Origin: Homoserinibacter sp. YIM 151385
Lineage (GTDB): Bacteria; Actinomycetota; Actinomycetes; Actinomycetales; Microbacteriaceae
Direction of reading: 5' to 3'
Length of the DNA stretch: 64,000 nt
NCBI RefSeq assembly: GCF_027912415.1
Contig: NZ_CP115175.1
Span: 1,736,001 to 1,800,000 of the forward strand
The notes beneath the pieces were generated by a model. That model saw only the letters and a program-made list of their open reading frames with translations, had not been told where the DNA came from and did not search any database. The position numbers and the translations under genes are program-made. Shown piece by piece: positions 16,370-26,944 of the stretch; within the stretch, counting starts at the first letter, position 1, and each line of letters starts with the position of its first letter.

Positions 16370-16443
16370 TAGCGAGGGCGGGACTCGAACCCGCGACACC
16401 ACGATTATGAGCCGTGTGCTCTAACCACCTGAGCTACCCCGCC
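16370..16443 (-). tRNA. tRNA-Met (anticodon CAT)
   Basis: 74-nt cloverleaf on the minus strand. Acceptor GGCGGGG pairs with CCTCGCT (with G-T pairs), the T stem GCGGG/CCCGC flanks TTCGAGT, and the anticodon loop is CTCATAA. An A follows the acceptor stem; CCA is not encoded. An elongator Met tRNA is likeliest, but a modified CAT Ile tRNA cannot be excluded by eye. Confidence 0.93.
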
Positions 16444-16468
16444 GGGTGCATCCCGGTGACGGATGCAG

Positions 16469-16540
<72 letters not shown>

Positions 16541-16579
16541 GCGCGAAACAGGCTGAAGCCGCCTCGGCACCAGAGCACT

Positions 16580-16711
16580 CTAGCATCCGGCGACCGCGCC
16601 GCCGGACGCCCCCGAGCGGGGAGCGGAGGCGCCGAGGACCTCGCTCCAGAACGCCGCGAGACCTCGGGGATCCTGGGCATAGAACGTGATGTTGCCGACT
16701 CTGGCCGTCAT
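16580..16711 (-). pseudogene. Truncated VOC/glyoxalase-fold gene
   Basis: 43 codons from ATG 16711. The first 27 residues (opening TARVGNITFYAQDPRGLAAF) match the start of actinobacterial VOC (glyoxalase/bleomycin-resistance) proteins. The sequence then dissolves into Ser/Gly/Ala-rich residues and stops at 16580, whereas the family is about 120-140 residues. The loss point is about 40 nt from the tRNA-Thr gene, so the 3' part was probably removed by a rearrangement at the tRNA locus. It is divergent from glgX. Not expected to make a functional enzyme. Confidence 0.6.
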
Positions 16712-16783
16712 GCGGGAAGACTAGACCCGGCGCCCGACACGGCAGACGGCTCGGCGCCACACCACCACGACGAGAGGCACTTC

Positions 16784-19042
16784 GTGCAGACCTGGCCCGG
16801 CTCCGCCTATCCCCTCGGGGCGACCTTCGACGGCAACGGCACCAACTTCGCGCTCTTCAGCGAGGTGGCCGAGCGCGTCGAGCTCTGCCTCTTCGAGGAC
16901 GATCCCGACGGCTCGGGCCTCGTCGAGACGCGCGTCGAGCTCATCGAGGTCGACGCCTTCGTCTGGCACGCCTACCTCCCGGGCGTCCAGCCCGGCCAGC
17001 GCTACGGCTACCGCGTGCACGGACCGTGGGATCCCGCGAACGGGCTCCGCTGCAACCCCGCGAAGCTGCTCCTCGACCCGTACGCGAAGGCGACCTGCGG
17101 CGAGATCCGCTGGGGGCAGTCCCTCTTCTCCTACGACTTCGGCGACGAGGACTCCTTCAACGAGGAGGACTCGGCGGCCGACATGATGCTCGGCGTCGTC
17201 GTGAACCCCTACTTCGACTGGACCGGCGACCGCCACCCCCGCACCCCGTACAGCAGCACCGTCATCTACGAGGCGCACGTCAAGGGCATGACGATGCTGC
17301 ACCCGGAGGTGCCGGAGGAGCTCCGCGGCACCTACAACGGCCTCGCCCACCCGGCGATCATCGAGCACCTGCAGAAGCTCGGCGTCACGGCGATCGAGCT
17401 CATGCCGGTGCACCAGTTCGTCAACGACTCGACGCTGCAGGAGAAGGGCCTCTCGAACTACTGGGGCTACAACACGATCGCATTCCTCGCCCCGCACTCG
17501 GGCTACTCCGCCGCAGGCGCCCTCGGCCAGCAGGTCCAGGAGTTCAAGGGGATGGTGCGCGCGATGCACGAGGCGGGCATCGAGGTGATCCTGGATGTCG
17601 TCTACAACCACACGGCGGAGGGCAACCACCTGGGCCCGACGCTCTCGATGCGCGGCATCGACAACGGCGCCTACTACCGCCTCGTCGAGGGCGACGAGAA
17701 GTACTACATGGACTACACCGGCACGGGCAACTCGCTCAACGTCGGCCACCCGCACTCGCTGCAGCTGATCATGGACTCGCTCCGCTACTGGGTGACCGAG
17801 ATGCACGTCGACGGCTTCCGCTTCGACCTCGCCTCGGCGCTCGCCCGCGAGCTCCACGACGTCGACCGGCTGGCGGCCTTCTTTGAGCTCGTGCAGCAGG
17901 ACCCGATCGTCAGCCAGGTGAAGCTCATCGCCGAGCCCTGGGATGTCGGTCCCGGCGGCTACCAGGTCGGCAACTTCCCCCCGCAGTGGACGGAGTGGAA
18001 CGGCAAGTACCGCGACACCGTCCGGGACTTCTGGCGGGGCGAGCCGGCGACGCTCGGCGAGTTCGCCTCCCGCATCACCGGCTCCGCCGACCTGTACCAG
18101 CAGGACGGCCGCCGCCCCGTCGCGTCGATCAACTTCGTGACCGCCCACGACGGTTTCACCCTCCGCGACCTCGTCTCGTACAACGAGAAGCACAACGAGG
18201 CGAACGGCGAGGACAACAACGACGGCGAGAGCCACAACCGCTCCTGGAACATGGGGGCGGAGGGCGCGACCGACGACGAGGCGATCTGGGCGCTCCGCGC
18301 GAAGCAGCAGCGCAACTTCATCGCGACGCTGTTCCTCTCGCAGGGCGTGCCGATGCTCGCCCACGGCGACGAGCTCGGCCGCACCCAGGACGGCAACAAC
18401 AACGTCTACGCGCAGGACTCCGAGCTGAGCTGGGTGCACTGGGACGAGGCGGACCGGCCGCTCGTCGAGTTCACCGCCTCCCTCGCGCGCCTCCGCCGCG
18501 AGCACCCCACCTTCCGCCGCAGCCGCTTCTTCGACGGGCGCCCGGTGCGCCGCGGCGAGGGCGAGCCGCTGCCCGACATCGAGTGGCTGCAGCCGGACGG
18601 CGGCGTCATGTCGCCCGAGGACTGGGAGGCCGGCTTCGGCAAGGTCGTCGGCGTCTTCCTCAACGGCGAGGGGATCCGCGGCCGCGGGCCCCGCGGCGAG
18701 CGCATCGTCGACCGGAGCTTCCTCGTGTACTTCTCGGCGCACGACGGCGACGTCGAGGTGACGATCCCCGACAACGGGGCCGGCACCCGCTGGGAGGCCG
18801 TGGTCGACACCGCGGCCCAGGCCGGCTGGGCGCCGATCGGCGGCGGCGCGAGCTTCACGCTCGCGGCGCACTCGCTCGTGGTGCTCCGCGAGCACGAGGC
18901 GGAGGAGGTCGCGGACGACTCGGTCGCGGCGTCGATCGCGACCCAGCGGGTCGCCTCGGCGGCCGGGCCCGGCGCGGGCGGCGCGGGCGACTCGGGCGAC
19001 TCGGACGATGCGGGCGACGCCGAGCCGGAGGCGTCCGCGTGA
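16784..19042 (+). CDS. glgX: Glycogen debranching enzyme GlgX (isoamylase type)
   Basis: 752 residues. Hydrolyses alpha-1,6 branches of glycogen, releasing linear maltodextrins. N-terminal CBM48-like domain, then a GH13 barrel: region [11 protein letters not shown] (about 271-280), region [12 protein letters not shown] (343-352, nucleophile Asp), region [11 protein letters not shown] (about 383, acid Glu) and region [10 protein letters not shown] (about 452). The last 50 residues are a low-complexity Ala/Gly/Asp/Ser tail not typical of the family. Start GTG 16784 with GAGAGG upstream. treY starts within the stop codon, so it acts as the debranching step (TreX role) of glycogen-to-trehalose conversion. 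Confidence 0.96.
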   Translation: MQTWPGSAYPLGATFDGNGTNFALFSEVAERVELCLFEDDPDGSGLVETRVELIEVDAFVWHAYLPGVQPGQRYGYRVHGPWDPANGLRCNPAKLLLDPYAKATCGEIRWGQSLFSYDFGDEDSFNEEDSAADMMLGVVVNPYFDWTGDRHPRTPYSSTVIYEAHVKGMTMLHPEVPEELRGTYNGLAHPAIIEHLQKLGVTAIELMPVHQFVNDSTLQEKGLSNYWGYNTIAFLAPHSGYSAAGALGQQVQEFKGMVRAMHEAGIEVILDVVYNHTAEGNHLGPTLSMRGIDNGAYYRLVEGDEKYYMDYTGTGNSLNVGHPHSLQLIMDSLRYWVTEMHVDGFRFDLASALARELHDVDRLAAFFELVQQDPIVSQVKLIAEPWDVGPGGYQVGNFPPQWTEWNGKYRDTVRDFWRGEPATLGEFASRITGSADLYQQDGRRPVASINFVTAHDGFTLRDLVSYNEKHNEANGEDNNDGESHNRSWNMGAEGATDDEAIWALRAKQQRNFIATLFLSQGVPMLAHGDELGRTQDGNNNVYAQDSELSWVHWDEADRPLVEFTASLARLRREHPTFRRSRFFDGRPVRRGEGEPLPDIEWLQPDGGVMSPEDWEAGFGKVVGVFLNGEGIRGRGPRGERIVDRSFLVYFSAHDGDVEVTIPDNGAGTRWEAVVDTAAQAGWAPIGGGASFTLAAHSLVVLREHEAEEVADDSVAASIATQRVASAAGPGAGGAGDSGDSDDAGDAEPEASA

Positions 19043-21408
19043 GCGTGCGCCGCATCCCCCGCTCCACCTACCGACTGCAGCTCACCGCCGACTTCACGAT
19101 GCAGGATGCGGCGGCCGTCGTGCCCTACGTCCGCGCGCTCGGGGCGGACTGGCTCTACCTCTCGCCGATCCTGCAGGCGACCCGCGGCTCGGGTCACGGC
19201 TACGACGTGACAGACCACCGGGTCGTCGACGAGGAGCGCGGCGGCCCCGAGGGTCTCCGCGTGCTCTCGGAGGCGGCCCGCGCGGCCGGCCTCGGCATCC
19301 TCGTCGACATCGTCCCGAACCATGTCGGCGTCGCGAAGCCGGTCGAGAACCCGTGGTGGTGGGATCTGCTGCGGAACGGGCGGGAGTCCGAGCACGCCGG
19401 GGCGTTCGACGTGGACTGGGCCTTCGGCGAGGGGCGCGTGCGCCTGCCCGTCCTCGGCGGCACCATCGAGGAGGCCGCGGCGGCCGGCGAGCTGCGCGTC
19501 GAGGGCGAGGAGCTGCGCTACTTCGAGCACCGCTTCCCGCTCGCGCCCGGCAGCGCCGACGACGGCGCCGACGCGCTGACCGTCCACTCGCGTCAGCACT
19601 ACGAGCTCATGAACTGGCGCCGCGCGGACGCCGAGCTCGACTACCGCCGCTTCTTCGCCGTCAACGAGCTCGCCGCGATCCGCGTCGAGGACGACGCCGT
19701 CTTCGACGCGAGCCACGCCGAGATCCTGCGCTGGCTGCGCGAGGGCCTCGCCGACGGCCTCCGCGTCGACCACCCGGACGGCCTCGCCGATCCGGGCGGC
19801 TACCTCAAGCGCCTCGCCGCCGTGACGGACGGCGCCTACGTGCTCGTCGAGAAGATCCTCGAGCCCGGCGAGGAGCTGCCCGCGTTCTGGGCCGCCGACG
19901 GCACGACCGGCTACGACGCGCTCGCCGAGATCGACGGCCTCCTCGTCGACCCCGCCGGCGAGGCCCCGCTCACCGCACTCGACGCGGAGCTGCGCGAGCG
20001 GCTCGGCACGCCGACCGGCTGGCAGGACCTCATCCACGCGACCAAGCGCGGGATCGCCGACGGCATCCTCCGCTCGGAGGTCCTGCGGCTCGTGCGCGAC
20101 GCGCGGCCGCAGCTGCCGCCCGGTGCCGACGAGGCGCGCGTGGCGGACGCCATGGCCGAGCTGCTCGCCGCCTTCCCCGTCTACCGCTCCTACCTCCCGG
20201 CGGGTGTCGAGCACCTCGCGCACGCGCTCGCGGAGAGCCGGCGCCGCCGCCCCGAGCTCGGTGCCGAGCTCGACCTGCTCGCGCCGATCCTCGGCGATCC
20301 GGCCACGGATGCGGCCCGCCGCTTCCAGCAGACGAGCGGCATGGTCATGGCGAAGGGCGTCGAGGACACCGCCTTCTACCGGGTGTCGCGGCTCGCGAGC
20401 CGCACCGAGGTCGGGGGCGACCCGGACCTGTTCGCGCTCGCGCCGTCGGACTTCCATGCGGCGCAGCGCCGGCGGCTCGCCGCCTCCCCCGACTCGATGA
20501 CGACGCTCTCGACGCACGACACGAAGCGCGGCGAGGACACCCGCGCCCGCATCCACGCGATCAGCGAGATCCCGGACGAGTGGCGCGCCTTCGTCGAGGG
20601 CCGGATGCACGCGCACCCGCTCGGCGACGGCCCGCTCGAGCACCTGGTCTGGCAGACGATCGTCGGGTGCCGGCCGCGCGAGCGCGAGGCGCTCCACGGC
20701 TACGTCATGAAGGCCTCCCGCGAGGGCGGCACCTCGACCACCTGGACCGCCCCCGACGAGGCCTTCGAGTCGCGCCTCCACGCGCTCGTCGACGCCTGCT
20801 TCGACGACCCCGAGACGGTCGCGGCGCTCGACGCGATCACCGCGCGGCTGCGGCCCGCGGGCTGGTCGAACGGGCTCGCGGCGAAGCTGCTCCAGCTAGC
20901 CGGCCCCGGCGTCCCCGACGTCTACCAGGGCTCCGAGCTCTGGGAGCGCTCGCTCGTCGACCCCGACAACCGGCGCTCGGTCGACTTCGCGGAGCGCGCC
21001 GGCATCCTCGCGGCGCTCGACGCCGGCGAGCTGCCGGAGCTCGGCGAGGACGCGGCCGCGAAGCTGCTCGTCACGAGCCGCGTGCTGCGCCTGCGCCGCG
21101 ACCGGCCGGAGCTCTTCGAGCGCTACCGACCGCTGCCCGTCGTCGGCGAGGCGGCCGCGCACGCGGTCGCGGTCGACCGCGGTGGCGCGATCGCCCTCGC
21201 GACCCGGCTGCCGATCGGCCTCGCCGACGGCGGCGGCTGGCGCGGCACCCGCGTCGTCCTCCCCGGCGGACGGTGGCGGGACGCGCTGACGGGCGCCGTG
21301 CACGAGGGCGGCCCCGCCGCGCTCGCGGCCCTGCTCGATCGATACCCGGTCGCGCTCCTCGTGCGCGACGACGACCACCGCGACGAGACGACGGAGGATG
21401 CGGCATGA
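19039..21408 (+). CDS. treY: Malto-oligosyltrehalose synthase
   Basis: 789 residues. Converts the reducing-end alpha-1,4 bond of maltodextrins to the alpha,alpha-1,1 bond of trehalose. GH13 subfamily features: [13 protein letters not shown] near the start, [10 protein letters not shown] (about 90-99), [14 protein letters not shown] (about 239-252) and the TreY-specific [19 protein letters not shown] near the C-terminus. Start GTG 19039 overlaps the glgX stop by 4 nt; the longer open frame upstream overlaps glgX and is not used. Works with treZ just downstream in the cytoplasm. Confidence 0.96.
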   Translation: MSVRRIPRSTYRLQLTADFTMQDAAAVVPYVRALGADWLYLSPILQATRGSGHGYDVTDHRVVDEERGGPEGLRVLSEAARAAGLGILVDIVPNHVGVAKPVENPWWWDLLRNGRESEHAGAFDVDWAFGEGRVRLPVLGGTIEEAAAAGELRVEGEELRYFEHRFPLAPGSADDGADALTVHSRQHYELMNWRRADAELDYRRFFAVNELAAIRVEDDAVFDASHAEILRWLREGLADGLRVDHPDGLADPGGYLKRLAAVTDGAYVLVEKILEPGEELPAFWAADGTTGYDALAEIDGLLVDPAGEAPLTALDAELRERLGTPTGWQDLIHATKRGIADGILRSEVLRLVRDARPQLPPGADEARVADAMAELLAAFPVYRSYLPAGVEHLAHALAESRRRRPELGAELDLLAPILGDPATDAARRFQQTSGMVMAKGVEDTAFYRVSRLASRTEVGGDPDLFALAPSDFHAAQRRRLAASPDSMTTLSTHDTKRGEDTRARIHAISEIPDEWRAFVEGRMHAHPLGDGPLEHLVWQTIVGCRPREREALHGYVMKASREGGTSTTWTAPDEAFESRLHALVDACFDDPETVAALDAITARLRPAGWSNGLAAKLLQLAGPGVPDVYQGSELWERSLVDPDNRRSVDFAERAGILAALDAGELPELGEDAAAKLLVTSRVLRLRRDRPELFERYRPLPVVGEAAAHAVAVDRGGAIALATRLPIGLADGGGWRGTRVVLPGGRWRDALTGAVHEGGPAALAALLDRYPVALLVRDDDHRDETTEDAA

Positions 21409-23099
21409 GCTCGAGCGTCTGGGCCCCCGCGGCCGAGCGGGTGAGGATCCGGATCGACGGCCACGCGCACGCCATGGTGTCGATCGGCGGCGGCTGGTGG
21501 TCGGGCCCCGAGCCCCGCCCCGGGCAGCGCTACGGCTTCCTCCTCGACGACGACGAGACGGCGCTGCCCGACCCGCGCGGCCGGCGGCTGCCCGACGGCG
21601 TGCACGGCGAGAGCGAGGCGACCGCGCCCCTCCCGCCGACGGATGCCGCCTCCACCGGCTGGGCGGGTCGCCCGCTCGAGCGGGCCGTCATCTACGAGCT
21701 GCACCTCGGCACCTACTCCCCCGAGGGCACCCTCGACGGCGCCGCGGCGCGGCTCGACCACCTCGTCGAGCTCGGCATCGACTTCGTCGAGCTGCTGCCC
21801 GTCAACGGCTTCAACGGCACCTGGAACTGGGGCTACGACGGCGTCGCCTGGCACACCGTGCACGAGGGCTACGGCGGCCCCGAGGCGTACCGCCGTTTCG
21901 TGGACCGCGCGCACGCGCTCGGCCTCGGCGTCATCCAGGACGTCGTCTACAACCACCTCGGGCCCTCGGGCAACTACCTCCCCCGTTTCGGCCCCTACCT
22001 CGTGCAGGGCTCGCGCAACACCTGGGGCGACACGGTGAACCTCGCCTCACCCGAGGTGCGGCGCTACATCCTCGACAACGCGGCCATGTGGCTCGGCGAG
22101 TACGGCGTCGACGGGCTGCGACTGGATGCGGTGCACGCGCTCGTCGACGACGGCCCCGTGCACCTGCTCGCCGAGCTCGGCGCGGAGACCGATCAGCTCA
22201 GCGCCCGGCTCGGCCGCCCGCTGCACCTCATCGCCGAGTCGGACCTCAACGACCCGGTCATGTTCGAGGCACGGCCGGAGGGCTACGGGCTGAGCGGCCA
22301 GTGGAGCGACGACTACCACCACGCCGTGCACGTCGCGCTGACGGGCGAGACGAGCGGCTACTACGAGGACTTCGCCGACCCGGAGGCGCTCGGCCGGGTC
22401 TGGTCGCGCGGCTTCTTCCACGACGGCACCTTCTCCTCCTTCCGCGGGCGCGAGCACGGCCGCCCCGTGCCCGCCGCGACCGAGCCGTGGCGCCTGGTCG
22501 AGTTCTCGCAGGACCACGACCAGATCGGCAACCGCGCCGCGGGCGACCGGCTCACCGCATCCCTCTCGCCCGAGCGGCTCGCCGTCGCGGCGGTGCTCAC
22601 CGTCATGGCGCCCGGCACACCGATGCTCTTCATGGGCGAGGAGTGGGGCGCCCGCACCCCGTGGCAGTTCTTCACCTCGCACCCGGAGCCGGAGCTCGGC
22701 CGCGCGACCGCGGAGGGCCGCATCGCCGAGTTCGAGCGCATGGGCTGGGATCCGGATGCCGTGCCCGACCCGCAGGATCCGGCCACCTTCGAGCGCTCCA
22801 AGCTCGACTGGGCGGAGCCGGAGCGCCCCGAGCACGCGGCGCTGCTCGATCTCTACCGCCGCCTCATCGCGCTCCGCCACGAGCTCCCCGCCCCCGCGCG
22901 GATGGACGAGCTCACGGCGGAGCCCGGCCCGCGCCCCGGCCAGTGGCGCCTCGGCCGGGGTGCCGCCCACGTCCTCGTGAACCTGGCGCGCGAGCCCTGG
23001 GATCTCGGACCCGTCGGCGAGCTCCGCCTCGCGACGGTCCCCGGCCTCGATGCGGGCCACCTCGTCCTCCCCGCGGACTCGGCCGCCGTCACCGACTGA
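21405..23099 (+). CDS. treZ: Malto-oligosyltrehalose trehalohydrolase
   Basis: 564 residues. Cleaves the terminal trehalose from malto-oligosyltrehalose. N-terminal beta domain ([16 protein letters not shown]), then the GH13 barrel with [13 protein letters not shown] (about 179), [11 protein letters not shown] (about 235, nucleophile Asp), IAESDLND (about 276) and [11 protein letters not shown] (about 368). It begins at ATG 21405, overlapping treY by 4 nt. Completes the glgX-treY-treZ operon, the TreYZ route to the compatible solute trehalose. No regulator is adjacent. Confidence 0.96.
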   Translation: MSSSVWAPAAERVRIRIDGHAHAMVSIGGGWWSGPEPRPGQRYGFLLDDDETALPDPRGRRLPDGVHGESEATAPLPPTDAASTGWAGRPLERAVIYELHLGTYSPEGTLDGAAARLDHLVELGIDFVELLPVNGFNGTWNWGYDGVAWHTVHEGYGGPEAYRRFVDRAHALGLGVIQDVVYNHLGPSGNYLPRFGPYLVQGSRNTWGDTVNLASPEVRRYILDNAAMWLGEYGVDGLRLDAVHALVDDGPVHLLAELGAETDQLSARLGRPLHLIAESDLNDPVMFEARPEGYGLSGQWSDDYHHAVHVALTGETSGYYEDFADPEALGRVWSRGFFHDGTFSSFRGREHGRPVPAATEPWRLVEFSQDHDQIGNRAAGDRLTASLSPERLAVAAVLTVMAPGTPMLFMGEEWGARTPWQFFTSHPEPELGRATAEGRIAEFERMGWDPDAVPDPQDPATFERSKLDWAEPERPEHAALLDLYRRLIALRHELPAPARMDELTAEPGPRPGQWRLGRGAAHVLVNLAREPWDLGPVGELRLATVPGLDAGHLVLPADSAAVTD

Positions 23100-23149
23100 C
23101 CCGGTCTCCCCGCCGCACCCGGGAACCGGTACAAGTCAACGAGATCCGG

Positions 23150-23178
23150 TGTCGATCCGGCATGTCCCCGTTCGACGC
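23150..23178 (+). promoter_or_regulatory. Candidate ECF42-type promoter upstream of the YCII gene
   Basis: TGTCGA (23150-23155), a 17-nt spacer, then CGACGC (23173-23178), about 50 nt before the YCII ATG. As I recall, ECF42 sigma factors recognise a TGTCGA-like -35 element in front of their linked DGPF genes. Sequence and spacing are seen; recognition is inferred. Confidence 0.45.
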
Positions 23179-23227
23179 ATGAGTGAGAGGGTCGAGACAC
23201 GGCCCCGGAATCGAGGAGTGAACCCCC

Positions 23228-23656
23228 ATGAAGTACATGCTCATCATGCGCCAGCCCGCCGAGGTCGAGCTCCCCGCGGACCTCGACTTCACCGCCATCG
23301 TCAACGCGATGGGCGCCTACAACGAATCGCTCATGGAGGCGGGCGTCCTGCTCGCCGGCGAGGGCCTCGCCCCCGCCGAGGAGGGTCTCGTGATCGACTT
23401 CGAGCAGACCCCGCCGCTCGTCACCGATGGGCCCTACGGCGAGGTCAAGGAGCTGTTCAACGGCTTCTGGATCATCCAGACCGCCACGCGCGAGGAGGCG
23501 GTCGAGTGGGCGAAGCGCTGCCCGCTGGGCCCCGGCATGAAGCTCGAGCTGCGCCGGGTGACGGAGACCGAGGAGTTCGACCAGGAGAACGAGTACGTGC
23601 AGAAGGAGTACGGCTGGCGCGAGCAGCTCGGCACCGACAAGCCCGTCGGGGCCTGA
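23228..23656 (+). CDS. YCII-related (DGPF family) protein
   Basis: 142 residues, a ferredoxin-like alpha/beta fold of the YCII group. The family's namesake motif appears as TDGPYGEVKELFNGFWII around residues 67-84. These proteins are typical partners of ECF42 sigma factors, one of which is encoded 19 nt downstream; their biochemical role is unresolved, though some YCII members bind or turn over small molecules. It should be co-transcribed with the sigma gene and may be its regulatory or effector partner. Confidence 0.9.
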   Translation: MKYMLIMRQPAEVELPADLDFTAIVNAMGAYNESLMEAGVLLAGEGLAPAEEGLVIDFEQTPPLVTDGPYGEVKELFNGFWIIQTATREEAVEWAKRCPLGPGMKLELRRVTETEEFDQENEYVQKEYGWREQLGTDKPVGA

Positions 23657-23675
23657 GCGGCGCGGAGCGGACGCC

Positions 23676-24977
23676 GTGTCCCAGCGCGGGGCGGAGGCCG
23701 GGGCCGAGCAGGCCGCGGCGTCCGCCCGTCGGCGGGTGGAGGCGGTGTGGCGCATCGAGTCGGCGCGCATCGTCGCGACGCTGACGCGGGTCACGGGCGA
23801 CTTCGGGCTCGCGGAGGATCTGGCGCAGGAGGCGCTGCTGGATGCGCTCGCGCAGTGGCCGCGCGACGGGGTCCCCGCGAATCCGGGCGCGTGGCTGACG
23901 GCGGTCGCGAAGCGGAGGGCGATCGATCTGTGGCGCCGACGCGAGCGGCTGGATGCGCGGCTCGCGGCGATCGCGCACGATCTGGAGGAGGGGCAGCGGC
24001 GGGATCCGGAGGCGGCCCCCTGGGATCCGGATGAGATCCAGGACGACGTGCTCCGGCTGGTCTTCATCGCCTGCCACCCGGTCCTGTCGCGCGAGGCGCA
24101 GGTGGCGCTCACGCTGCGGGTGGTGGGCGGCCTCACCTCGGAGGAGATCGGGCGGGCGTTCATGATCCCGACCGCGACGGTGCAGCAGCGCATCGTGCGG
24201 GCGAAGCGGACGCTCGCGGCGGCGCACGTGCCCGTCGAGTCGCCGCCGCGGGAGGAGCACCGCGAGCGCCTCGCCTCGGTGCTCGGCGTCGTCTACCTGA
24301 TCTTCAACGAGGGCTACGCCGCGACCTCGGGGCCGGACTGGATGCGGCCGGAGCTCGCGCTGGAGGCGGTGCGCCTCGCGCGCGTCCTCGCGAGCCTGGT
24401 GCCAGGCGAGTCGGAGGTCCACGGCCTCCTCGCCCTGCTCGAGCTGCAGTCCTCGCGCTTCGCGGCGCGGGTGACGCGCGAGGGTGAGCCGGTGCTGCTC
24501 GGCGACCAGGATCGACGCCGCTGGGATCGCGGGGCGATCGCGCGCGGGCGCGCGGCCCTCGCGCGCGCGGATGCGCTGGGCCGGGGACGCGGCGCCTTCG
24601 CCCTGCAGGCCGGGATCGCCGAGTGCCACGCGGTCGCGGCGTCGACGGCGTCGACCGACTGGGAGCAGATCGTGGTGCTCTACGAGGCGCTCGGGCGGAT
24701 CGCGCCGTCGCCGGTGGTGGAGCTGAACCGCGCGGTCGCCGTCTCGATGGCGACGGGGCCGGCCTCCGCGCTCCGGATCGTCGAGGAGCTGGAGCGCGAC
24801 GGCTCGCTCGCCGGCACGGCGATGCTGCCGAGCGTCCGGGGCGAGCTGCTGGCCCAGCTGGGGCGGCGCGAGGAGGCCGTCGACGCGCTCGCGGAGGCGG
24901 CGCGCCGCGTCGGCAACGAGCGGGAGCGCGACGTGCTGCTCGGCAAGGTGCGGGCGCTCGAGGAGGGTGCGCGCTGA
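23676..24977 (+). CDS. ECF42-type RNA polymerase sigma factor with C-terminal extension
   Basis: 433 residues, over twice the size of a minimal ECF sigma. Region 2 lies at about 25-95 (DFGLAEDLAQEALLDALAQW, with WLTAVAKRRAIDLWRR following), region 4 at about 125-185 (LTLRVVGGLTSEEIGRAF, TATVQQRIVRAKRTL). Beyond residue 190 is the long helical C-terminal domain (DUF6596/TPR-like: VYLIFNEGYAA, LNRAVAVSMATGPASAL) that replaces an anti-sigma in this group. Linkage to the DGPF gene upstream is diagnostic. Start GTG 23676, with GGAG 9 nt upstream. The inducing signal is unknown. Confidence 0.92.
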   Translation: MSQRGAEAGAEQAAASARRRVEAVWRIESARIVATLTRVTGDFGLAEDLAQEALLDALAQWPRDGVPANPGAWLTAVAKRRAIDLWRRRERLDARLAAIAHDLEEGQRRDPEAAPWDPDEIQDDVLRLVFIACHPVLSREAQVALTLRVVGGLTSEEIGRAFMIPTATVQQRIVRAKRTLAAAHVPVESPPREEHRERLASVLGVVYLIFNEGYAATSGPDWMRPELALEAVRLARVLASLVPGESEVHGLLALLELQSSRFAARVTREGEPVLLGDQDRRRWDRGAIARGRAALARADALGRGRGAFALQAGIAECHAVAASTASTDWEQIVVLYEALGRIAPSPVVELNRAVAVSMATGPASALRIVEELERDGSLAGTAMLPSVRGELLAQLGRREEAVDALAEAARRVGNERERDVLLGKVRALEEGAR

Positions 24978-25143
24978 GCCTTCTTCGGCTCACAGATGAT
25001 CGTCGGACGCAAGGGCTTCCGTGGCCGCGCTCCCACGTGGTGTCATCGTCGTATCCAGGCTTCTTGTACCCGACGAGGGCTCCCGAGGATCGGCGCGTGC
25101 CCCCGCACCCGCCGGGATTCCGAGCGAGACGAGGTACGTCCCC

Positions 25144-25368
25144 ATGGCCACCACGATCCGGGCCGGCGCCGTCGGCGCCGAACCGCTGCAGCTCCGCGTC
25201 GCCGAGGTCGTCCCCGGCACCTTCCGCGTCGACATCGACACGCACACCATCGGCTACGTGGTCCGAGCGGGCCGCGTCTACGTGACCCTCGAGGGCCGCG
25301 TCTACAACACCTCCGTCGAGATCGCGCAGTCGCTCGACCTCGACGCCGCGGTCGACGCGCTCCGCTAG
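25144..25368 (+). CDS. Small hypothetical protein
   Basis: 74 residues, predicted all-beta followed by one helix (DIDTHTIGYVVRAGRVYVTLEG, then EIAQSLDLDAAVDALR). I do not recognise a named family. ATG 25144 is preferred, with CGAGG about 10 nt upstream; the frame can be extended to 25021 but the added part lacks the composition of a protein N-terminus. Converges with the MFS porter gene 12 nt away. Probably a conserved actinobacterial protein of unknown role. Confidence 0.6.
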   Translation: MATTIRAGAVGAEPLQLRVAEVVPGTFRVDIDTHTIGYVVRAGRVYVTLEGRVYNTSVEIAQSLDLDAAVDALR

Positions 25369-25379
25369 CGCGAGCGGCG

Positions 25380-26837
25380 TCAGCGCTTCGCGCCAGCCTT
25401 CGCCTTCGCCGAGCCCTTCGGCGGGAACAGCGTCTCCGCCTCCTCGAGCGAGATGCCGTTCGTCTCCGGCACCACCTTGAACACGAACACGAAGGAGAGC
25501 AGCGCGAACAGCGCGTAAAGTCCGTAGGTGATCGCGAGCGAGAGCTCGGCGAGCGGCGGGAAGCTCACCGTCACGAGGAAGTTCGCGATCCACTGCGCCA
25601 TCGCGCCGACGCCGAGCGCGCGGGCGCGGATCCGGTTCGGGAAGATCTCGCCGAGCAGCACCCACACGAGCGGCCCCCAGGAGGCGCCGAACGCGACCAC
25701 GAAGAGGTTCGCGGCGATGAGCGCCACCGGCCCCCAGGCACCCGGCAGGCTCGGGTCGCCGCTCGAGACGTCGGCCTGGCTGAACGCCAGCGCCATGGTC
25801 CCGAGCGCGACCGTCATCCCGATGGAGCCGGTGAGCAGGATGGGGCGGCGGCCCACGCGGTCGACGAGCGCGATCGCGATGAGGGTGACGAGGATGTTCG
25901 TCACCGAGGTGATCGTCGAGATGAGGAAGGAGTCGGACTCCTCGAAGCCGACCGACTGCCACAGGGTCGTCGAGTAGTAGAAGATCACGTTGATCCCGAC
26001 GAACTGCTGGAAGATCGAGAGCACGATGCCGACCCACACGATCGGCTTGAGCCCGAAGCGCGGCCCGCGGAGGGTGCCCGTCTCGGCCGCCTGGGCATCC
26101 TGCTCGATCTGCCGGTGCATGTCGCGCACCGCGCGGTCGACCTCGTCCTGCGACATGAGCCGCCCGAGCACCTTCCGGGCGTCGTCCTCGCGCTCCTTGA
26201 TGAGGAGGTAGCGCGGCGACTCGGGGAGCAGGAGCGCGATGACGCCGTAGACGACGGCGGGCACGGCCCCCGCGAGGAACATGAGGCGCCAGGCGGCCAG
26301 GCCGAAGAGCCCGGGCTCGGAGGCGCCGCCCGCCGACTCGGCGAAGAGCTGATCGCTGAGCAGGGCCGCGAAGATGCCGACCGTGATCGCGAGCTGCTGG
26401 AGGGAGGCCAGCCTCCCGCGGAGGTGCTTCGGCGAGATCTCGGAGATGTAGGCGGGCGCGACGACCGAGGCGATGCCGATCCCGAAGCCGCCGACGATGC
26501 GCCACACGATGAGGTCGGCGACGCCGAAGGCGAAGCCCGTGCCGAGCGCGCTCACCAGGAACAGCACCGCGCCGACGATCATCGTGGGGATGCGGCCGAA
26601 GCGGTCCGCGATCCGGCCGGCCAGGTAAGCGCCGACCGCGCAGCCGAGCAGGGCGGAGGCGACCGAGAAGCCCTTCACGAAGTCGGAGAGCGCGAACTCG
26701 TCGGCGAGCGCGTCGACCGCGCCGTTGATGACCGAGGAGTCGAAGCCGAAGAGGAACCCGCCGATCGCCCCCGCCACCGCGAGGCCCACCACCTTCGCGC
26801 TCGTGCCCGATCCGCTCGTCCCCTGCGCGCCGCTCAT
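25380..26837 (-). CDS. MFS sugar porter (GLUT/XylE family)
   Basis: 485 residues, 12 transmembrane segments. Sugar-porter signatures are present: GRIADRFGRIP in loop 2-3, PESPRYLL before the central loop, QQFVGINVIFYYSTTLW in helix 7, and PETNGISLEEAE at the end of helix 12. Likely a proton-coupled hexose or pentose importer. The ATG at 26837 follows TAGCGT by 7 nt on the minus strand, consistent with a leaderless message, so the 11-residue upstream extension is rejected. Divergent from the alpha-glucosidase gene, suggesting linked use of glucosides and their released sugars. Confidence 0.93.
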   Translation of the reverse strand: MSGAQGTSGSGTSAKVVGLAVAGAIGGFLFGFDSSVINGAVDALADEFALSDFVKGFSVASALLGCAVGAYLAGRIADRFGRIPTMIVGAVLFLVSALGTGFAFGVADLIVWRIVGGFGIGIASVVAPAYISEISPKHLRGRLASLQQLAITVGIFAALLSDQLFAESAGGASEPGLFGLAAWRLMFLAGAVPAVVYGVIALLLPESPRYLLIKEREDDARKVLGRLMSQDEVDRAVRDMHRQIEQDAQAAETGTLRGPRFGLKPIVWVGIVLSIFQQFVGINVIFYYSTTLWQSVGFEESDSFLISTITSVTNILVTLIAIALVDRVGRRPILLTGSIGMTVALGTMALAFSQADVSSGDPSLPGAWGPVALIAANLFVVAFGASWGPLVWVLLGEIFPNRIRARALGVGAMAQWIANFLVTVSFPPLAELSLAITYGLYALFALLSFVFVFKVVPETNGISLEEAETLFPPKGSAKAKAGAKR

Positions 26838-26944
26838 GCCCACGACGCTACGCCCGGGCCGCGACCGCATCCGGGCCGCGGCGGCCGATCCTCAGCCCGT
26901 CTCAAGGTCGCGGCGCACGCACCCCACCTCCTAGGCTGGAGCGC

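Noticed and set aside
16721-18895. 724-codon open frame antisense to glgX
   Set aside because: Shadow of the glgX codons; no recognisable domain, while the plus strand carries all four GH13 regions.
24978-25143. Possible small gene between the sigma factor and the 74-residue protein
   Set aside because: No start with RBS or leaderless box, and the translated sequence has no protein-like composition.
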